A stretch of DNA of 9,549 nucleotides from an uncultured Clostridia bacterium. GTDB taxonomy: Bacteria > Bacillota > Clostridia > Oscillospirales > Ruminococcaceae. Shown here piece after piece: positions 4,257-9,549 of this stretch; the stretch's first letter is position 1, and the number at the start of each line of letters is the position of its first letter. The notes beneath the pieces were generated by a model. It ran no database searches and was not told the origin of the DNA. It was given only the letters and a program-made list of their open reading frames with translations. Where the stretch lies: NCBI GenBank assembly GCA_947175655.1, contig CAMWNQ010000060.1:1-9549 (forward strand), in the 5' to 3' direction. The position numbers were made by a program, and so were the translations under genes.

Positions 4257-6854
4257 TGTTGAGCTTGTTGGGTCATCTGAACCGTCAAGCTTAGGAGCTT
4301 CGTCTTCGAGGAATGAAATAACCCAAGCAAATGGTGAGTTCCAGTTGATTGTAACTTCGTTTACTGACCAAGCTTCAGCAGCGTCAACAAAGCACTTCTG
4401 TGGTGCAAGAGTTCCTCTCTTGTATCCGAGACCGCCGATATATGGATCCTGAAGACCTGAACCAGGACCACCTGACATTACACCTGCTGGAGGCATTGGG
4501 AATGTCTTATCAACGTCATATGACCAATATCTGTGGTGTGGGTTCTGGAGGTGATATGTACCATAACCTGTTACATATGAGAAGCCGAGACCGTTACGTC
4601 CGAAGATGTAGTCCATAGCTTCAGCAGCACCGTTAACATACTTTTCAGCACCTGTAGCCTTGTAAGCATAAGCCATAACAATAGCATTGTTTACAACGAA
4701 TGAGTTTGAACCCCATTCATAACCAGTAACTTCAACGCCTTCGCCAATGTTAACTGGGTCACTGAATGTAGCACTCTGGTATGGGTTACCCATTCCCTGT
4801 TCAGCCTGTTTAGCAAGATACTTATCAGCAGCCTTTGTAATATTAGAAGCAATAGTAGTCTTGTCAGCCTCAGAAGTCTTGTCAGCGAGATAGAGTGAAA
4901 GTGTACCAAGACCAGCTGTACAACCCCAGTTAAATGAAGTGAATGAACCGTTGTTTTCACCACCACCGAGATTTGTTGTAAGGCTGAATGCCTTATCATC
5001 AGCATCTTTATTCTGATAGCCCTTAAGGTCACTGTAATATTTGTCTTCGCCAGTTGTAGCATAAAGTTCACAAGCTGCCCAGTAGAAGTCATCTTCTACG
5101 TAGTCGTCACCGTAAGCACCACCACCGATAGCCTGATCCATAGGAGCATATACAGCTGGATTCTTCTTAGCAGCTTCATAACCCTTTATAGCATTTTCAA
5201 GACATGTCTTAGCAAATGTATCATCAATACCAGCCCAGAGACGTGAAGCCTGTGCAGCACAAGCAACCATGTTGAGTGTAGCAGCAGTCGTCGGAGGCTT
5301 AACTATACGAGTTGTTTCCCATTGCTTTTCATAATCATAAGGTCTAGTAGCAAGACCAGTCCACTTGTGGTCGTGAAGCTTGTGGTAAACCATGTTTTCC
5401 ATATCTTTTCCGAAATATGGGTCAGCAGATTTAACCATCATGTTCATCATCCATTCAAGCTCAACTCTTGCTTCATCAAGAAGGTCAGGAGCTCCGTTTG
5501 AATTTTCAGGAACAGCCATTGTCTTACCATCAGCAAACTTAGCATCTGTCTTCTGTGACTTAGACCATTCATAAAGGTTCTGGAGAGTCCATACAGAGAT
5601 ACCACCGTTAACTACGTATTTACCGTGGTCACCAGCATCATACCAGCCGCCTTTACCTTCAATGCTATATTCCTGCTGTCCGTCAAAAACAGCGGCATAA
5701 TCCTGTCTGAATGTTGACTGAACCCAAGCCTTATCGCTTACGTGACCAGCCTGATGTGAAAGTGTTGATGTATCACCTGAAGTGATATAATCTGCTTCAA
5801 TAGCAACACCTGAACGGTTCTGATAGAAATAGTTAAGAGCATTTCTAAGGATACCATCATAAACAGTATTACCAATGTTGAATGGGTGGCTTACTGTAAG
5901 GTCAAATGTTTCACCAGCTTTATTTGTGTATGTAGCATCAGAATCAGCAACCTTGATTGTGTAGCCTGCACCGCCTACTGTAAAGTCTGAGAAGTCAATA
6001 ATGTGAACATTTTCACCTGAATCAGCATCTTTGCCCTTAGGTTCTGTTTTACCTGAGTAAACTTCACTGCCTGAAGCATCAAGAATCTGATAGTCAAGAG
6101 GTGAAGTAGCATCAGTAACATATGTAGCCTTCTTGTTAGCATTTTCAAAATAACCAACCTGATTAAGACGAACATTGCTGTGAGGTGTGACAACACCATA
6201 TTCATTTGTTAAATCAAAGTTACAGCCTTCGCCTGATGTATTACCACAAGTTGTACATTCAAGTGTAAGATTATCAAATTTAAGTGTTGAATCTTTAGGC
6301 ATACCTGTATCATTATTGCCATACTTACCATTGTTATTAGCATAATGGAAAGCCCATTCTGCTGGTTCAATAGTCTGATTTGCAGTAAATGTGCTTGAGA
6401 ACTTAAGTGTTTCTCCTGCCTTTATTGCATAAGGCTGCCATTCACCAGCACCAAGGTCGTGCCATACTTCACTTTCGCCGTCACCCTTGTAGTTACTGAT
6501 TTTTGAATAAACATAACCATTAGCATCAGAAGTAATTTCACCACTTATCTTGTAAGTATGACCTGCCTGAATTTTAAGACCTCTATGACGAAGCTGAAGA
6601 TCCCATCTTCCGTCACCACCGTTTGGATTGTCAATGTGTACGTTATAAGTACCGCCTTCAATATCAAAATGCTGTTTTGCTGGGTTAGTTTCGCAAGTAT
6701 GCCATGGAAGACCTACGCCTTCATCAAAGTTGCTTTGACCGAGCATGTTACCTGCAGAAGCACTCATAGGAGCAACTATGCCAACTGTAGCAGTTGTAAG
6801 CATTGCAGCAGATACGAGGCTTGAAGAAATAATTTTGCCTAATTTCTTGTGCAT
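4014..6854 (-). CDS. Cellulosomal GH9 cellulase, CBM4-Ig-GH9-dockerin
   Basis: A 946-residue secreted cellulase. The signal peptide covers residues 1 to about 34 (ends SASA). A CBM4/9-type module follows (about 36-200; FDEGVGLPWH, KISGEITSDANG), expected to bind single glucan chains. An Ig-like CelD-N domain lies at about 224-322 (VRLNQVGY start), then the GH9 catalytic domain at about 330-855. Visible catalytic features are WYDAGD with Asp406/Asp409, NPHHR at 771-775, and the F822-x-D824...W829...E833-x-T...N839-S signature, with Glu833 as acid. A Ser/Thr linker (857-874) joins a dockerin (875-946). The architecture resembles CbhA/CelK-type enzymes of clostridial cellulosomes, so an exo or processive mode is possible but not readable from sequence. 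Cysteines 200, 203 and 211 cluster at the CBM4-Ig junction. The start is ATG with GGGAGGG 7 nt upstream. It has its own promoter and terminator and is therefore a single-gene unit beside the other GH9 gene. Confidence 0.96.
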   Translation of the reverse strand: MHKKLGKIISSSLVSAAMLTTATVGIVAPMSASAGNMLGQSNFDEGVGLPWHTCETNPAKQHFDIEGGTYNVHIDNPNGGDGRWDLQLRHRGLKIQAGHTYKISGEITSDANGYVYSKISNYKGDGESEVWHDLGAGEWQPYAIKAGETLKFSSTFTANQTIEPAEWAFHYANNNGKYGNNDTGMPKDSTLKFDNLTLECTTCGNTSGEGCNFDLTNEYGVVTPHSNVRLNQVGYFENANKKATYVTDATSPLDYQILDASGSEVYSGKTEPKGKDADSGENVHIIDFSDFTVGGAGYTIKVADSDATYTNKAGETFDLTVSHPFNIGNTVYDGILRNALNYFYQNRSGVAIEADYITSGDTSTLSHQAGHVSDKAWVQSTFRQDYAAVFDGQQEYSIEGKGGWYDAGDHGKYVVNGGISVWTLQNLYEWSKSQKTDAKFADGKTMAVPENSNGAPDLLDEARVELEWMMNMMVKSADPYFGKDMENMVYHKLHDHKWTGLATRPYDYEKQWETTRIVKPPTTAATLNMVACAAQASRLWAGIDDTFAKTCLENAIKGYEAAKKNPAVYAPMDQAIGGGAYGDDYVEDDFYWAACELYATTGEDKYYSDLKGYQNKDADDKAFSLTTNLGGGENNGSFTSFNWGCTAGLGTLSLYLADKTSEADKTTIASNITKAADKYLAKQAEQGMGNPYQSATFSDPVNIGEGVEVTGYEWGSNSFVVNNAIVMAYAYKATGAEKYVNGAAEAMDYIFGRNGLGFSYVTGYGTYHLQNPHHRYWSYDVDKTFPMPPAGVMSGGPGSGLQDPYIGGLGYKRGTLAPQKCFVDAAEAWSVNEVTINWNSPFAWVISFLEDEAPKLDGSDDPTSSTGSTNSTTGKILWGDANDDGTVDVADVVATAAYVGNPDANKLPAQGLINADVHANGNGITADDALAIQQYLAKIVTELPIK

Positions 6855-6895
6855 TAGAATACCCTCCCGAAAAATTTAAAAATAAATTAACGTAT

Positions 6896-6918
6896 AACAG
6901 AGAAATAAAAACTCTGTT
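6896..6918 (-). promoter_or_regulatory. 5' leader hairpin of the CBM4-Ig-GH9-dockerin gene
   Basis: AACAGAG and CTCTGTT form a 7-bp stem around a 9-nt AT-rich loop in the leader RNA, and can be extended by 3 bp past one bulged A. It lies about 40 nt before the start codon. It might stabilise the mRNA; no U-run directly follows, so it is not called a terminator. Confidence 0.4.
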
Positions 6919-6994
6919 TATAACTTAACGAATGCAAGAAAGAGCTTAAAAACAATTATATTTGTTTTAAATATCCGCCTTACTTGTTAATCTT

Positions 6995-7023
6995 ATTATA
7001 TTGTATCCAGAAAGAAAAGTAAA
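6995..7023 (-). promoter_or_regulatory. Sigma-A promoter of the CBM4-Ig-GH9-dockerin gene
   Basis: TTTACT (7023-7018), a 17-nt spacer and TATAAT (7000-6995). The -10 is perfect and the -35 matches 4 of 6. It predicts a start near 6988 and a leader of about 134 nt. No clear operator palindrome is seen around it. Together with the terminator at 7097-7130 it accounts for most of the 289-nt gap between the two cellulase genes. Confidence 0.7.
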
Positions 7024-7096
7024 GTGTTTTTTAAATTTTCGGCTTTTATAATAAAGTATCGAGCTTTTTTTTGTTAACATTTCACAATGAAAATTG

Positions 7097-7130
7097 GTAA
7101 AAACAGTCAGGGCGCTGAAACAGCGCCCTG
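7097..7130 (-). terminator. Intrinsic terminator after GH9-CBM3c-dockerin gene
   Basis: CAGGGCGCTG and CAGCGCCCTG form a perfect GC-rich 10-bp stem around TTT, followed after ACTG by five T residues. The T-tract is short and offset, but the stem is the strongest in the window. Confidence 0.85.
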
Positions 7131-7143
7131 TAAATTTAATAGT

Positions 7144-7386
7144 TTAACCAATTGGAAGAGATTTTACTATTTTTGCAAGATATTGTTGAATTGCAAGAGC
7201 ATCATCAGCTGTTATACCATTGCCGTTTGAATGAACATCAGAATTACGCAAACCATTTCCAGGAAGTTTGTTATTATTAGGGTCACCTACATAAGCAGCA
7301 GATGCAACAACGTCAGCAACATCTACTGTACCGTCATCATTAGCATCACCCCAGAGAATCTTACTGTCTGTTGAGTTTGTGGAATC
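7144..7386 (-). repeat. Dockerin-coding repeat, copy in the 785-residue enzyme
   Basis: Partner of the copy at 4014-4256. At protein level most of the 72 dockerin residues agree, including all calcium-ligand positions, which points to a common cohesin partner and to past duplication or domain exchange. Confidence 0.85.
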
Positions 7387-9501
7387 AGTTGGTTTTACAG
7401 AGCCAGTAGGTTTTGTAGCTACAGTAGGGTCAGCTTTAGTTCCGTCTGGTTCAACACCCCATATGAGAGTATCACCGTCATACATTGTTATATAAGAAGT
7501 TTCAATCATATCATCTTCTCCACCCTGTACAAGACCTTCTGCGGAGTAGTCATTAGTTGAATCCCACTTAGGCTTATTTCCTGAAGCATCTTTAAGATTA
7601 TCCGGAATACCAATTCTGAACTGGAGTTCTGAACGATGTTCTGACTGACCTGTAGGCATTACAACACGTCCATCACCGAAAGTAATCTTTACATAATAGA
7701 TATTATCTTTATAATGAATAGGTTCTGAAACAGTAGCTACACCCTCATCACCGCTGTGTTGGTCAGTACCCTTTGTAACCTGAACATCATCTATAGAAAA
7801 TCCCTGTTCAACGAGTTCAGAAATATCAAAATAATAATTATATGATAAATCCTGAATAACTCTTGCCGGCCAAGCAGAATGGTTCATAGCATAAGCCTTT
7901 ATTTCAGTATAACTTTCAGTAGCCTGATTGAAAGATGCCTTCATAAAGAATTCAGCCCATTTAGGTTGTTCAGTAGGAGGGAAATTTTCAAGAATTTCAC
8001 CGCCGTAATCATCAATCATAGCACAGAGAGCAGCAGTAAATCCGGCATTATAGTCAATAGCAACTTCAGTATGTTCATAAGATGCATTCTCATCTTTAAA
8101 ACTTCCGTCCATAGAAGGGCCACCCTCTAAAGCACCATAAAGAACATGAGCATATTCTGTCTGCCACTTAGGGTCCTGATATGGAGTGCCGTCTTCATTA
8201 AGCTTACCAAGTTCATTCCAATGGTCATCATGAGCACCACTGGCAGTTCTGTGATGGATATTTACAGGATTCTTTTCACCCATACCAACAACATAACTCA
8301 TACCAAGATTATTGTCACCAAAAGCATAATCCATCTGAGACTTAGCCCAATTATTATATCTGTCACTAAGTTTAGCATCATCTTTAAAGATTGTATCAGC
8401 AGCAATCATAGCAATAAAAGCAGTATTTTCAGCATGACGAAGTGAACCCCAGTTCATACACCAAGCAAGACCGTCAGGAGTATAATTTATCTTCTTTCCA
8501 TTATAGCCGTCAATCCAGTATTCAAGATGATGTGAAACGTGGTCAATCCATTCTTTCTTGCCTGTATTCTGTGCATAAAGAAGTAAAGCACCTTGCATTG
8601 TATCATCCCAGCAGAATCCCCAAGTATATTTATAATCAGTTGACTGGTTTTCTCTTCCGAGGTCAGGAAGATAAGTTTCAGCTAAATCAAGATATGACTG
8701 TTCACCTGTAGCCTTGTAAAGCCAGTTTGAAGCATACAATAATTCATCAGCATAATCGTTTGCATTGCCAGATTGTGCAGCGTTATAATACTTTTTCTGT
8801 ACACCTTGGTCGTCATTACTTTTTGTATCATTTGCAAGTTTAAAAAGGCTCTTTGCATGTTTAAGATAGCTTTCAGCGAGTTCAGGATTTTCGTCTTTAA
8901 ATACAATATAACCAGCAGCCATAGCAGCTGACATCTGTGCAACAGTAGAAGTACAAGTTATTTCATCATAAGGACGAGGGTCTGAACCGCCTTTAAGCGT
9001 AAATTTTCTCATATACATTTCGGCACTTCCCCACCAAACGTGGTCAAAAGCATCATCGCCTATTGTACCAATAACTTTATCTCCTTTGTCACAGCCTGCA
9101 ACAAAATCAAGACCCCACTGAAGATTTTTAAGATACAAATCATAAAGACCGGCTTTTTTTACAGCATCTTTATATTCAATAATACCCCAAGCCATAACAC
9201 TTGCAGTATATGCATTTGTAAGAGAAAATTTAAGATGGTCTCCAGCATCGAACCAACCACCGTCAACAACATCATTTTCTACAGAATCCGCTCTCCAAGA
9301 AACCTGATTCCAGTCAGGAAGCTTTCCAGCCTGCTGAACCTGATAGAAAAACATTGATTTCTGCAAAGCTTCAGCATAATTATATTTTGAATCTGCTGCA
9401 TTTGCATTAATTGTTCCTGTTTTATCACCCGTTACTGCCGGAATAGCAGTTGCAAGCATTGCAAGGGAAGAAATTCCCGCAATTATTTTTTTCAAATTCA
9501 T
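7144..9501 (-). CDS. Cellulosomal GH9 endoglucanase with CBM3c and dockerin
   Basis: A 785-residue secreted cellulase that should hydrolyse beta-1,4-glucan by inversion. Residues 1 to about 36 form a signal peptide: Lys-rich start, hydrophobic core, Ala-x-Ala end near ANAA. The GH9 domain (about 38-505) has the WFDAGD motif with base Asp85/Asp88, the IHHR motif at 415-418, and the F468-x-D470...Y475...E479-x-A...N485-A signature, making Glu479 the acid. A family 3c carbohydrate-binding module follows (about 513-683), with the typical GQSEHRSELQFRI and WDSTNDYS stretches. GH9-CBM3c pairs are known as processive endoglucanases. A Thr/Pro/Ser linker (686-712) leads to a dockerin (714-785) with calcium loops starting at D719 and D755. 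The start is ATG with a GAGAGGG Shine-Dalgarno 9 nt upstream. It appears monocistronic; its promoter probably lies off the right edge. No key residue is missing. The exact cleavage specificity is inferred. Confidence 0.96.
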   Translation of the reverse strand: MNLKKIIAGISSLAMLATAIPAVTGDKTGTINANAADSKYNYAEALQKSMFFYQVQQAGKLPDWNQVSWRADSVENDVVDGGWFDAGDHLKFSLTNAYTASVMAWGIIEYKDAVKKAGLYDLYLKNLQWGLDFVAGCDKGDKVIGTIGDDAFDHVWWGSAEMYMRKFTLKGGSDPRPYDEITCTSTVAQMSAAMAAGYIVFKDENPELAESYLKHAKSLFKLANDTKSNDDQGVQKKYYNAAQSGNANDYADELLYASNWLYKATGEQSYLDLAETYLPDLGRENQSTDYKYTWGFCWDDTMQGALLLYAQNTGKKEWIDHVSHHLEYWIDGYNGKKINYTPDGLAWCMNWGSLRHAENTAFIAMIAADTIFKDDAKLSDRYNNWAKSQMDYAFGDNNLGMSYVVGMGEKNPVNIHHRTASGAHDDHWNELGKLNEDGTPYQDPKWQTEYAHVLYGALEGGPSMDGSFKDENASYEHTEVAIDYNAGFTAALCAMIDDYGGEILENFPPTEQPKWAEFFMKASFNQATESYTEIKAYAMNHSAWPARVIQDLSYNYYFDISELVEQGFSIDDVQVTKGTDQHSGDEGVATVSEPIHYKDNIYYVKITFGDGRVVMPTGQSEHRSELQFRIGIPDNLKDASGNKPKWDSTNDYSAEGLVQGGEDDMIETSYITMYDGDTLIWGVEPDGTKADPTVATKPTGSVKPTDSTNSTDSKILWGDANDDGTVDVADVVASAAYVGDPNNNKLPGNGLRNSDVHSNGNGITADDALAIQQYLAKIVKSLPIG

Positions 9502-9549
9502 AAAAATACACCCTCTCTTAATTATAAAATATATATAACATTATGGTAC

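Noticed and set aside
4691..5092. Minus-strand alternative-frame ORF inside the CBM4-Ig-GH9 gene
   Set aside because: Fully inside the verified GH9 domain, Leu/Thr-rich and without a Shine-Dalgarno sequence.
6955..6960. TATAAT in the leader of the CBM4-Ig-GH9 gene
   Set aside because: The hexamer at 17 nt is GTAAGG, not a -35; the promoter at 7023-6995 is stronger.
9521..9549. TATAAT upstream of the GH9-CBM3c gene as promoter
   Set aside because: The hexamer at 17 nt is GTACCA (3 of 6) and the start site would fall inside the Shine-Dalgarno sequence. The true promoter is probably beyond the window edge.
1..9549. CRISPR array, insertion sequence, tRNA or rRNA gene
   Set aside because: No spaced direct repeats, transposase-like frame, terminal inverted repeats or RNA gene pattern was seen on either strand.

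Overview
The window comes from a low-GC, cellulose-degrading Bacillota, most likely a fibrolytic Ruminococcus (R. flavefaciens / R. champanellensis / R. albus group). Two secreted family 9 glycoside hydrolases carry ruminococcal-type dockerins, and next to them lies a Firmicute-type ribosomal/transcription-factor cluster with strong SD sequences and consensus sigma-A promoters. The genus is inferred from dockerin sequence style and gene order; the species cannot be fixed by eye. Every gene is on the minus strand, so transcription runs from high to low coordinates.

Layout in transcription order. (1) 9501-7144: a GH9-CBM3c-dockerin cellulase, ending in a GC-rich hairpin terminator at 7097-7130. 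(2) 6854-4014: a CBM4-Ig-GH9-dockerin cellulase with its own promoter (7023-6995), a 134-nt leader and a terminator (3941-3988). (3) A consensus promoter at 3930-3902 drives rpmG-secE-nusG-rplK-rplA. A 130-nt leader precedes rpmG, an L1-type mRNA target lies between rplK and rplA, and a terminator follows at 1450-1476. (4) A perfect promoter at 1418-1390 drives rplJ-rplL through a long L10-type leader with an attenuator-like hairpin; this unit ends at a 13-bp terminator (100-143). (5) A further promoter at 43-15 points out of the window, probably to rpoB, which usually follows rplL.

How the genes work together. The two cellulases have nearly identical dockerins and should dock onto the same cohesin scaffold. 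The CBM3c enzyme is expected to be a processive endoglucanase, and the CBM4-Ig enzyme complements it. The housekeeping cluster encodes a ribosomal zinc-ribbon protein, a translocon subunit, the NusG elongation factor, the L1 and L11 proteins and the L10/L12 stalk. Here the classical secE-nusG-rplKAJL-rpoBC string is cut into separately promoted units, each with its own visible control element.

No mobile element, CRISPR array, tRNA or rRNA is visible. I see no clearly undescribed system. The most unusual items are a possible 38-codon leader ORF overlapping rpmG, the alternative folds in the rpmG leader, and the tight packaging of autoregulatory RNA elements.
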